Origin: Strigamia acuminata
Lineage: Eukaryota; Arthropoda; Chilopoda; Geophilomorpha; Linotaeniidae
NCBI GenBank assembly: GCA_949358305.1
Contig: OX442316.1
Span: forward strand, 13,020,001 to 13,084,000
Reading direction: 5' to 3'
DNA length: 64,000 bases
Of the stretch, positions 1 to 12,100 are shown in pieces (the first letter of the stretch is position 1; each line of letters begins with the position of its first letter). The notes below the pieces were generated by a model. It had not been told where the DNA came from. It worked only from the letters and a program-made list of their open reading frames with translations, and did not search any database. The position numbers and the translations under genes are program-made.

Positions 1-142
1 CCGACTAACTATTTTATTATTTATCAATTGTATTTTATCTGTACGTAAGGAACAACTGAGCACAAAGTGTACGGTGGGAGTTTAAAGATTGTGCAATTAC
101 AAATAATAGATAATTTTGCAATAAATAATTTCAGTTTATTAT

Positions 143-3100
143 TTATGACAAAACTACATTAATTCTTTTTTGAGTTAAGTGTGCAGTAACAATTGGATTG
201 TCATCACATGAAGTGCCAGGAAGTGAACGAATATTTCCTAATTCTGTTCCGGAAATGAGAGGTTTAGTCGCATTGGCAATAGAGTGAGAAGGCTGTTCGT
301 TCTCTAACATCAGCATTTTATCGTACTTTTTCTTGAAAAATTCTTTCATTATTCGTCTGGTTATTGGACTTAGTAACTTTAAACCATATTCTTCGTTGGT
401 GCCTTAAAATACAAAACATTAACGACCAACAAAGATTACACAGAATATTCAAAGTGAAAATAACATACCGAGGCAAACACTAGATATTGATCCAACTAGC
501 ATAGTTGTGAACCATGATATGGGCATCATCCAAAAAAATGAAATTTTATACAAATCGAATATATCATCGCTGTGTGACGATTGACTTGGCGAGATACAAA
601 TTGCTTAACAATTAGAGCGAGAACTCGTGTGAAAGTGTAAAAGTACGGAGGCTTGTGATTTCTCAAATCATGTAACAATTTATTACGAATGGAAGACTTA
701 TATAAAACCTATGCCTACAACTGGCTAAATAACTTATGTTAAATATACAATGGGTTGGCAAAAGCCCTGAAATAATATCACTTGCGGTTTTCAGTCGTGT
801 AATAAGAATATGTAACTTTCGTATTACGGTGACGTAAAAGATGTCATCTGAGTATGGTTCGGGCTTCCAAATGGTCCTGGATTGGTTCTAAAATGGTGTG
901 TAATGGTTAGGCTTGGGTGTGTTATATCCGAGAGGTGCGGTTGACTTTGGCACAATCATCACACGTATAATTATTATATTGTTAATAATTATACAGCGCG
1001 ATCATAAGAATGATAAAACAATCGAAATAAATATTCATGTAAATTCTATTGAATTAAACATGATATTGTGTTCGCGAAACTGGATAAATAACTATAAAAA
1101 TAAAGAAATAATTAAAATAGCGCCGAGCTATTTTTGCCCCGAGTGCAATCAACATTTGAGTCAGACTGAAATGTTCCGTCAAACCAACAACGAAATGAAT
1201 CGAAGTATTTCGCCGGAAAGGTTATCCATCGCCGGGAAATTACTCCACTCGGTTCTGGCTGGCGGGAGAGTAACCGGGAAATTACTCCGCGTCGATTACT
1301 CTGATAATGCGTCTGTGAAATATAAATACTCCACTCTAGATTCTACATTACCAATGCGTCTGTGAATTTTACTCCACTCTAGATTCTGCATTCTACAACG
1401 GAATGTTGGCATGAAGCTGGAGGGAGTGCGTCTGTGGGTTGTACCCCACTCTAGATACTACACTTAAATGTGTCTGTGAATTACTCACTCTAGTTACGAC
1501 ATTTCTACAACGGAATGTTGGCATGAAGAGGCGGGCAGTGTGTCTGTGAGTCTTCTACCCACTCTAGATACTTACACTAAATACAAATTATTTCTACAAC
1601 GGATTGTCGGAACGCAGAGAAGTATAATATGTGCTCAAGTAATATCAGTATCAAACAAAAACAGAACAAGAGCGAGCTATATCCGTTTTGCAGGGGGATA
1701 TATACTCGGTGAGGAGAATAGCTGTTCAGTGATCCAATGGGATCACTGGGCAGTCAAATCCATCCAATCCCAGATCATAGGAAGTGGATACTCAGGACAT
1801 AGTCTTCTACTAGGTCCACTACAGGAACTGGATACGCAGGACACATTTTGGATTAAGTCCCTTTGACTATAATCCAAAAGGAGTCCAACTCACAGTGGGT
1901 GATCGGGGGCGACTTCACCAGGTGTAGAGTTTGCACATAATTCAATAGAATTATGTGACAAATAAATCAACTAGTATTTAAACATCCAAAAGTATTTAAA
2001 AGTGTCTAAAGTTGCAGTGGAATAAAATATAAATAGTAATTTATATTTTATTCACTCAAAAATTGTCGAAATTTGAAATTGCCGCTAAAATGTATCAGCG
2101 CCATCTATTGACAAAATAATCGTCCTATACTAACAAAGTGTATGACAGTGTAACCGTCACAAGTCCCCCTTAAATATATGTTAATTCCATTGAATTTACA
2201 TACTATTTACTCATCTTGAGGATCAAGACCACACTGTCATCTAGGGAACTCGAGCTGAAATTCTTGGTAAGGGAAATCTCTATTTTATAACTTAATCATA
2301 TAAAATAAAGTTCAACCTTCAATCAAATGCTTCAAAATATTGTGTTTTTTAACCCAACTTGACTTGTTTTAAACAATTTATGAGTTGTATAAAATCGGTC
2401 ACGTATTTTGTGTTCGGCTTGGGTCTACGTTTAGACTGTCGAACGGGAGATGGAAATCTTTTCCTCTTTTTAGATGGATTTTGAGGAGTTTCGTCCTCTT
2501 TAGAAGAAATCTGAGGAGTTTCCTCCTCTTTCTCTTCAACTAAATCCTCTGTTTCCATGGACACAGGGTCATTTATTAATTCTGGAGAATTAATAACCTG
2601 ACCTGCCATCCAATCTGGAGTCGGGTGTGACTCGTTGGTGCCGACTTTCTGATCTAATGTCCATTCCTCAATCGGGTGACTTGGGATATAAGGCATTAAA
2701 TCCTGTATGTTGATTGCTTGTGCTTTCGTGTTATCAGAAAGCTTCCGTAGTGTGTAGGAACCTCCGCCGAGAACAGCCGTAATTTCCCAAGGTCCATCAC
2801 GTTTCTCAGCGAATCCTGCCGAAATCCCTTTATCTTTATTTGATAAAATATGTGTGGCTTTCCACACGAGATCTCCTTTGGCAAATTGACAAATATAATA
2901 TTTGTCTTTATGTAGTCGATCATGCTTTTCGTAATTCGATTGAATTTTCCGATGCATTTCGCTGTGTGCACGTCTAATTACGTCTAAAATGCTATAGACA
3001 TAAGCTTCGGGATTCTCTTTGTCGAATTTGATGGCGTGTTTAGTAATACGCGGGTCAAATGGCAAAGGAACGATTCTTCCGGTATTAAGAATCATCGGAG

Positions 3101-6100
3101 AACAATTTGTTGCCTCGGACTTGGCGGTGCGCATCGCAAAGGCAAAAGAATTTAAATATTTTGGCCAGTGGGAGTGAATGTCCGAGTATAAAGCTAACAT
3201 CATTTTTAAAGTCCTGTTAGCCCGCTCTGTAATATTAGCGGCGGCGTGATATGGGCTAATGTGAGCAATATCTACATGATTTTTTCGACAAAAATCATTA
3301 AATATTGTCGACACGAATTGTTTGCCGTTGTCGGAGATTATCTTTTTTGGATATCCCCAACGGTGGAAAACTTCGCTCATTTTATTAACGATGCATTCAC
3401 TTGATGCAGTCGCTAGTGGGAAGACTTCAATCCATTTTGTACAATTATCAATGATTACTAAAATCCATTTTAATTGTGAACGACCGGCTGGTTTTGGTCC
3501 CATCAGGTCAATGCTTATTGTCTCCCACGGGTTGGTCATGTTGTGGGGTGTATAGCTTGCCCGATGTTTTTGGTGTTGACTAGGTTTGTATTGTTGGCAA
3601 TGAGTGCAACTGCGAACGTAGTTTCGAGTGTCTTTGCTCATTCTAGGCCAGAAATACATCTTCTTTGCTCTATCCAGGGTTTTGCTCATGCCGGCATGTC
3701 CTGTAAGTGGGTGGCCATGGCATGCGAATAATGCACGTCTCACAAGAGAGCGTGGAATTACCGCTTTAAACCCGTTGCCGGAGTCGTTTAACTCTTCCTC
3801 ATCGGTTGGAGCAAAATAAATTAGCATAACACCTTTATTTTCTTCCGGTTCGTCGAGAGTGTAGCCACGAATCGCATTTAACCAATGTTTATCCGTGATA
3901 CGATTTTTTAATTTTTCGTCTCCTTTTAGGTAAACAAGGATTTTACTACATGCTGGATCTTTAAGCTGCGCTTCGATAATTTCGTCTCGCGTCGGCGGAA
4001 CTACTTTTAGGATATCTGTTAGCGCAGTGTGTACATTTTCGTGATTACAATTGTGGACATCTATATGTCTGCAATTTTCTCTCGTACATCCTTCTTTCTC
4101 CCCCTTTTCTCCAGAATCATGAAATCTAACTGGATTATATGATTCTGAGAAAAAATCCAAACTAAGGCCAACATTTGTAAGAAAATGTTTGCGCTCAGTC
4201 TCCGTCACTTGTAAAGATGCACACCTGTTTCCATTCCAAGTTAGAAATGAGTAATCTCCTCTGGTTCGATATAATCGTAATCCGGAGTGTCTAGTGCAGA
4301 CAGTGGAGCGCGTGATAATGCGTCCGCTACTTGGTTCATTGCGCCGCGTCTAAAAATAATTTTAAACGCGCCACATTGTATTTTGACGGCCCAACGACCA
4401 AATCTTCCCGATGGTTCCGGCGTACTCATCAACCAGCTAAGGGCCTTAGCATCGGATTCGAGAGTGAAAGTCGTGTATTCAATATATGGGCGAAATCTCT
4501 CGATTGCCCATACAACGGCCAAACACTCCAATTCCGGCGTAGAATACCTCCCTTCGGCCCCGTGCAACACTCGACTGGCGTACGCGACTGCTTTCGGGAC
4601 CATTATTAATTTCTGTTTCTTTTCACAGAATAATTCTACGTCTTGACAGAGTACTGCACCTAAGCCTGAATGAGAAGCATCTGTCAAAATGACAAAAGGC
4701 TTATTCATATCTGGCATGTGGAGAAGGGCTTGGTCCTTGTCACACAAAATATCTTTGATAGTTTCGAATGCAGTTGTTTGTGGATCATCCCACACAAACT
4801 TTGCTTGATCATGCATAATATTGGTCAATGGACGAGCAATATTTGCGATGTTAGGAATGAATTTTCGGAAAAAATTCGCAAGTCCTACAAATCTCTGAAT
4901 GTCTTTAGAACAAGTCGGTTTAGGAAAATTCCTTACAGCCGAGACTTTGTCAGGGTCTGGAAGAAGAGATCCCTCCGAAATTAAATGGCCTAAAAATCGT
5001 AATGAAGTTCGACCAAATTTTGACTTGTTTTTATTGATAGTTAGATTTGCGGCATCTAACTTCTCAAGTACGTCTTTAATATGTAATAAATGATTTTCCC
5101 ATGTGTCAGAAAAAATAATTATATCGTCTAAATAGACCAGAGCATGTTTATATAAAGAGTCACCCAATACAGTAGTCATGAGGTGTTGAAAAGAGCTGGG
5201 AGCATTACAAAGACCAAATGGCAATCTCTTGAATTGAAATTTGCCTTTTGGAGTGTAAAAAGCAGTTTTGCTTTTATCCTCCTCCTCCATTTCCATTTGA
5301 TGATAACCTTTAGTTAAATCAATGGACGTAAAGTACTTGGCCTGATTAGTATGATGAATTAACAGGTCAATACTTGGCATTTGAATTGCATCAACTTCTG
5401 TGATTGCATTCAACCAGCGGTAGTCGATACATAATCGATACTTCCCGCCGGGTTTAGCCACTATGACGGGGTGACTTATATAGGGGCCGGTGGCAGGTTC
5501 GATTAACCCATCGGCCTCCAATTCCTCGACTAATTCCGTCATAATGGCCTTCTTGGCCGGGTTGTACATTCTGTACGGCTGGTGTTTCCAAGTAGCACCA
5601 GGTTTAAACTTGATGCTGTGCTTGGCAACCTTCGTGCAGCCCAATTGATCTCGAAATACGTTTTTTAATTCCAAAAGAACGTTTACGAGTAATTGTTTTT
5701 CTTCCGCCGAGCTGTTGCAGCCTTCGACGAGTTTTTCTGCCCAGTCAGGTGAGGTGGGATTTCCTTCACCTTGGAGACCCAAAGTCTTAATGCTTGCTAA
5801 GCAACAGTTAAGTTCAGTGGTCTCGTACGGGGCTGTCCATCCGGGCATGTCATCACAGGTGAACACTGCTCGTTTTGGATTTAAGTTGACTCCGGTTCTA
5901 CGCATAAAATTGTGGCCCAAAATTAATCCACATACATTCTTGTGTAGAATTATGAAGGTTATAGGCGTAACTCTCTTTTTATCCGCCCATTTGACACAAA
6001 GACAAACTTGGCCGATAGGTCGGTGATCTATTCCGACCGCGCAGACACGCATTCCGCGGGGACATTCTTGTACGAATTCCACCGGAATTTCTGTATTTGA

Positions 6101-9100
6101 AAGGAGTTGTACTCCAATAAAACATTGGGTGGCTCCAGAGTCCATTAGTGCGTTGAAATCCAAACCTCCAATTTGGACATTCATACGCGGATCATCTTTG
6201 CCACCATTGATTAATTTGCTATTGCAAAGTTTGCCAAGAAATACTTTACGTTCTTTCTTGTTCCATTTTTCAAGTTTAAGAAGTTTTCTTAACTTGAAAA
6301 CCTTGGGTACAAGCGGTTTTTTTGGTGCATTCCAACTTCCACTGAAAATACTCAAATTTTCTAGTTGGTCTGTCATGATGTTTAAATTTTCATCGACACC
6401 ACCAGTGGAACTACTCGCTTTCCGACAGACAGGTACTGCTTCGTAAGAAATGACCAATGATGGTGGTTTATTCTTCGAATCGTCGACATAGGGCACTGTG
6501 AGATGACTAGGCTTATGTCTTAATTTAAATTCATCTTTTCGTGAAAATAAATCATTTGAAAATTCCGAGAGAGGAAACAATTCGTTAGGCGGGGGTTGGG
6601 CAATTTGAACAACCCCCTGAATCAGTTTTTTGTCTCGTCGGGAGTGACTGAATCAGTGGCTGCTGGTAAATGCTTAATTAACAGGTCAACCATGTTTTTC
6701 TGAAAGTCAGTAAATTTGGAGTCTAAAGTTTCTGACGTAACCCAATTTTGTTTGGGTCGTTTAAACTCGGGGTTGGGAGCAGAGTGGTTAAATCTTTTAT
6801 TTGAATTTAACGAGTCTGTTTTCCCTGCTAATTTTTTGGCAAGAGCGGGACATTCTCTTTTAAAATGTCCAGGCTCGTGACAGAAAAAGCATTTTCCAGT
6901 AGTCTTTTCATACTGGGCGGCAAATAATCGCTCCATTGAACCATCGTCCGTTGAGTCGTCATTTTCCGACTCGTTTTCATCTTCAACCTCATCTTGCGTT
7001 TGTGTTAAACGTAGTGAAGTTTTAGATGGAAAAATCTTAGATTTTTCGTGAAGTTTGGGAGTAGGATGATTCTCTCGATTATCGTACTCCAATTTTGCTG
7101 CAAGTTGAGCAGAACTTTCAAACTTAGAGCGATTTGCTCCTACATATTGTAGAATGTCATCTACTGTAAAATCACCATACATTCCTTGTGTACATAACGC
7201 CGTGAAACTCTCTTGAGTTAGATTGTCGAATAATTGCGCACGTCCGGTTTTATCACCTGGCGGCACTTCACCTTGTTCTTGCGTATAACGCAGAAGAAAA
7301 CTATAAAGTGACTCGTCGGCTCGTTGTTTTACATTAAGAAGTCGCCTTTCTCTTGTAAGTGGAACGAGATCGAAACAATCGAGAAAAGAGGCTTCGAAAG
7401 TTCGCCAACTGTTAAAAGTATGGCGTTGCTTATGGAACCAACGTTGTGCATGGCCTAATAGTCGTCCAGGTACAGCAGTGTGTACCATGTCGTCTAAAGG
7501 GATGCCTTTCCCGAGCGCGACAGCTTTGACGATTTCAAGGAATCGCGCAACCTCTGTCTGTTTCCCGTCAAAAATAGGAATCTCGATTCCTTTTCCAAAA
7601 CTCTGACTGGGATTACTCGGACTTCGGATTTGACCAACTAAACCCTGAATAATTTGTTTTACATTTTCATCTGACAAATTAGAAGCAGAGTTCGAATTGG
7701 GTGTAGACCGACTTTCTTGGTCTCGGGGTGGCGGATTTGGCTCTCCTTGAAAATTTTGATGTCTATCAGGTGGCGGTGGAGAACGCGAATTATTTCGTCG
7801 GTGGAAATTATTGTTATAATTTCCCCCTCTACCAGCGTGAGATTCGTCACTACTCGAGTTAGGATCGGAGTCACGAGGATCACCAGGAGCTCCGGGAAAT
7901 CGTTGATTTCTCGGCGGAGCTCGTCCACCTTGAGAGCGGGAATTTCTATAATTCCTAAAATCTCCATCAGATTGGGTGTGAGATTGAAAATTTTGATAAT
8001 TTTCATTTCTCCCCCTTGGTTGGATCGACAGATTAGTTCGAGGCTGTGGAACTCGGAAAGAATCGTTCAAATTTCCAGTGGGAGCGGGTAAATTATTATT
8101 TACTGCCGTCGCACTTGGTAAATTTCGGGAAATTGGCGCAGAAAAATTTCCTTGTCCGGAATTTCCCATTCTTTCAGCTGAATTCGATCGCCAAGAACTA
8201 GTTGGTAGCTGAATCGAAGGCTGAACAGATAGTGAAGAATTTAACTGTCCATTGTCGTCACGAGCAACATTCATTCGCCATCCAGGTAATTGCTGGTAGC
8301 GATATGTGGCTGGTGAACGAGGGCCAGTTCGATCTACAGAAACACTTTGTTCGTTGGTTACAACTACATCGGGAGTAATTACACGATTTCTCTCGTGATG
8401 ATTATTCGCCGTGTATTGTTGAGCTTCACACAAAGAGGAAAACTGCGTCACTTCCAATTGGTAATGGCGACAGTAAACCTCTAAATCATGCGGGACGGAT
8501 AGTGGATCCGTTCGAGAACTACCTGGGTTGGAAACGTCTCTAGGAACATTTTCTTCCCCCTGGCTTTCTAGATCAGACTCCACAATTCCTCTTGGTGTTT
8601 CACACATACCACCACGTCGTCGTGCTCCACGATTTCCTCGTGTTCCACGAACTCTTACAGGTCTACGGGCCATAATACTCAAAGAAATATACGTACAACA
8701 ACAAAAAAAAATAAAATTTTAACTGAACTAGTGTAAATGTAACACGCTTAATATTAAACTAAGAAATAATTTGAAAAAATACAACCTTAGCTGCTGAAAC
8801 TGAAGTGGCTTCGGGAAAGAACTGTCCTGTTGCGTGGTCAAGAATGGTCCAAACGGGCACTGGTCGCAAAGGCACAACTGGATGGTCGCACTGTCGAAAA
8901 GCAAGTGTGGCTGAATATTGGTTGTCAAACTAGCTTCCGGAAAATCTCCTTTGTCAAGACAGTCTGCTGTGATTGGTGATGTTGAAAAATTCCTGATAAT
9001 TTCTAACCCGAAATTCTCAACAATGTCACATCTGGATGACCTACTCCGAGCTGCATCGTGAGTGGCTCTCTTTGGCACATTCTTTACCTTGTCAGGGATT

Positions 9101-12100
9101 AAAAATCATAATTCCTAACATTGACAGAACAATAGAGAACTAGTCAAGTTTTCAACCAGTAAAATAAAATATTTTAACTTTTTATTTTTTAGTCAGCAGA
9201 ATTTCTAGTCAAATTCGTTTTTTGATCGAAATTCAAGGTTTTCGAAATTTTCCAGAATATAGCCGAATATTCTGGGAAACTTCATAAAATCAAAATAGAT
9301 TTTTTTGTTGGAAATTCGGAATTATAATGAGTTTTCACAATAATCCCAAAATTCGAATTCAGACATTTCCAAAAGATAATAAGAATCTTTTGAAAACAAA
9401 TGAATATTTCACAGTAAATTTATAGAGAAAAAATCGGAAATTTTCTAATTATAATATCTACATAGAATAATCAAAAAATTCATTTTTCCATTTTACACTT
9501 GATCACAGAGTTCACTTCAATAAAATGCAACCTATCTCGGTAGAACCTCCACGTGTGACGATTGACTTGGCGAGATACAAATTGCTTAACAATTAGAGCG
9601 AGAACTCGTGTGAAAGTGTAAAAGTACGGAGGCTTGTGATTTCTCAAATCATGTAACAATTTATTACGAATGGAAGACTTATATAAAACCTATGCCTACA
9701 ACTGGCTAAATAACTTATGTTAAATATACAATGGGTTGGCAAAAGCCCTGAAATAATATCACTTGCGGTTTTCAGTCGTGTAATAAGAATATGTAACTTT
9801 CGTATTACGGTGACGTAAAAGATGTCATCTGAGTATGGTTCGGGCTTCCAAATGGTCCTGGATTGGTTCTAAAATGGTGTGTAATGGTTAGGCTTGGGTG
9901 TGTTATATCCGAGAGGTGCGGTTGACTTTGGCACAATCATCACACGTATAATTATTATATTGTTAATAATTATACAGCGCGATCATAAGAATGATAAAAC
10001 AATCGAAATAAATATTTATGTAAATTCTATTGAATTAAACATGATATTGTGTTCGCGAAACTGGATAAATAACTATAAAAATAAAGAAATAATTAAAATA
10101 GCGCCGAGCTATTTTTGCCCCGAGTGCAATCAACATTTGAGTCAGACTGAAATGTTCCGTCAAACCAACAACGAAATGAATCGAAGTATTTCGCCGGAAA
10201 GGTTATCCATCGCCGGGAAATTACTCCACTCGGTTCTGGCTGGCGGGAGAGTAACCGGGAAATTACTCCGCGTCGATTACTCTGATAATGCGTCTGTGAA
10301 ATATAAATACTCCACTCTAGATTCTACATTACCAATGCGTCTGTGAATTTTACTCCACTCTAGATTCTGCATTCTACAACGGAATGTTGGCATGAAGCTG
10401 GAGGGAGTGCGTCTGTGGGTTGTACCCCACTCTAGATACTACACTTAAATGTGTCTGTGAATTACTCACTCTAGTTACGACATTTCTACAACGGAATGTT
10501 GGCATGAAGAGGCGGGCAGTGTGTCTGTGAGTCTTCTACCCACTCTAGATACTTACACTAAATACAAAGTATTTCTACAACGGATTGTCGGAACGCAGAG
10601 AAGTATAATATGTGCTCAAGTAATATCAGTATCAAACAAAAACAGAACAAGAGCGAGCTATATCCGTTTTGCAGGGGGATATATACTCGGTGAGGAGAAT
10701 AGCTGTTCAGTGATCCAATGGGATCACTGGGCAGTCAAATCCATCCAATCCCAGATCATAGGAAGTGGATACTCAGGACATAGTCTTCTACTAGGTCCAC
10801 TACAGGAACTGGATACGCAGGACACATTTTGGATTAAGTCCCTTTGACTATAATCCAAAAGGAGTCCAACTCACAGTGGGTGATGGGGGGCGACTTCACC
10901 AGGTGTAGAGTTTGCACATAATTCAATAGAATTATGTGACAAATAAATCAACTAGTATTTAAACATCCAAAAGTATTTAAAAGTGTCTAAAGTTGCAGTG
11001 GAATAAAATATAAATAGTAATTTATATTTTATTCACTCAAAAATTGTCGAAATTTGAAATTGCCGCTAAAATGTATCAGCGCCATCTATTGACAAAATAA
11101 TCGTCCTATACTAACAAAGTGTATGACAGTGTAACCGTCACAGCTGTTAAAAATAAAAATAAATATTTTTTTGGTTGAACTAAACAAAAATTAAACATTA
11201 CTCACGAATCTACAGGAGCAGAAGTAGGACGTGGAATCCACGTGTCTCCCAGAACATTGCTACAATTGTCTGTAGATATTGGTAAAGGTGACGTTGGTGG
11301 GCGATATACTTGGTAACCAACAGACACCCACCATCCCATGCCGATTCCACACAACATTCCGAGCAAAGCACCCTGAATTTGTGTAAAACATGAGAAATAC
11401 GACAGAGATAAACGAGATGATCGAAAGATACACTTCTTACCTTTGTAGTAGCCCATGGGACAAACATTCCCAAAGTAAACAGTGCAAAATTTGCACCTAC
11501 AGTTGCACCTCGCAGATAATCAATAGCCTAATTAATTAAATATAAACAAAGTGTCATCGTCAGTTTGTTTCAGCTTACTTGAACTATGCCCCCTGAGTTC
11601 ATAATTGCAACAATCATGAGGATGCATACACCACTATAAACAATCGCTGAAAATGTTTAGATATGCATAAAAAAGAGTTTGTATTTAATTTTGACAAACT
11701 TACGGATTAATTTGGCTAGTATTGTTGCCTTGGTGTCTGTTAGTGATTTCCATCGTGGCTTAATGTAATCTTCAAGCGTAATAGCAGCTAGGGAGTTTAA
11801 TATAGATGAGGTTGAACTAAGAAATTTAAAAGAATTTATTTCACAATTTTGTCGTTTATTATGACAAACGGTACTAGCGGGTTTACTCCTATATTTTCTC
11901 GTAGACTACCTAAGTGCTGCACCATAAACTCCAGCTACAAATAGTCCAGGTATGCCAGGCATTGCTGTCATTGTTTGCATTACAAATAGAGGAAATATCT
12001 TTGCGAAAGAAATAAAATTAAAAAAATTAAAAGTCAAATATCAGTAAAAGTTGTTTTATCAGGCAAGGTCGGAGTCGGAATTTTCTGAATAATAGAGCGG

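Larger units (their letters stand above)
573..11142 (-). mobile_element. Complete Ty3/gypsy-type LTR retrotransposon, 10,570 bp
   Basis: Bounded by two collinear 1,589-bp LTRs that begin TGTGACG and end CGTCACA (perfect 7-bp terminal inverted repeat). Flanked by a 4-bp target duplication GCTG at 569-572 and 11143-11146. Sense strand is minus: LTR, tRNA-Gln-like primer site, about 860-base leader, gag, pol (protease, reverse transcriptase, RNase H), integrase in a shifted frame, polypurine tract, LTR. The order RT-RH-IN places it in the gypsy/Metaviridae class. There is no third envelope-like ORF. LTRs differ at only three sites (1036/10017, 1588/10569, 1904/10885), about 0.2%, so insertion is young. 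It lies in intron 10 of SLC5 copy A in the same orientation as that gene. Confidence 0.95.

Noticed and set aside
913-1866. Two plus-strand open frames in the LTR, repeated at 9894-10847
   Set aside because: Antisense to the element, span the internal repeats, have no known domain; duplicated only because LTRs are duplicated.
8728-9078. 116-codon frame upstream of gag
   Set aside because: Lies in the untranslated leader with no recognisable motif; a separate retroelement gene is not supported.
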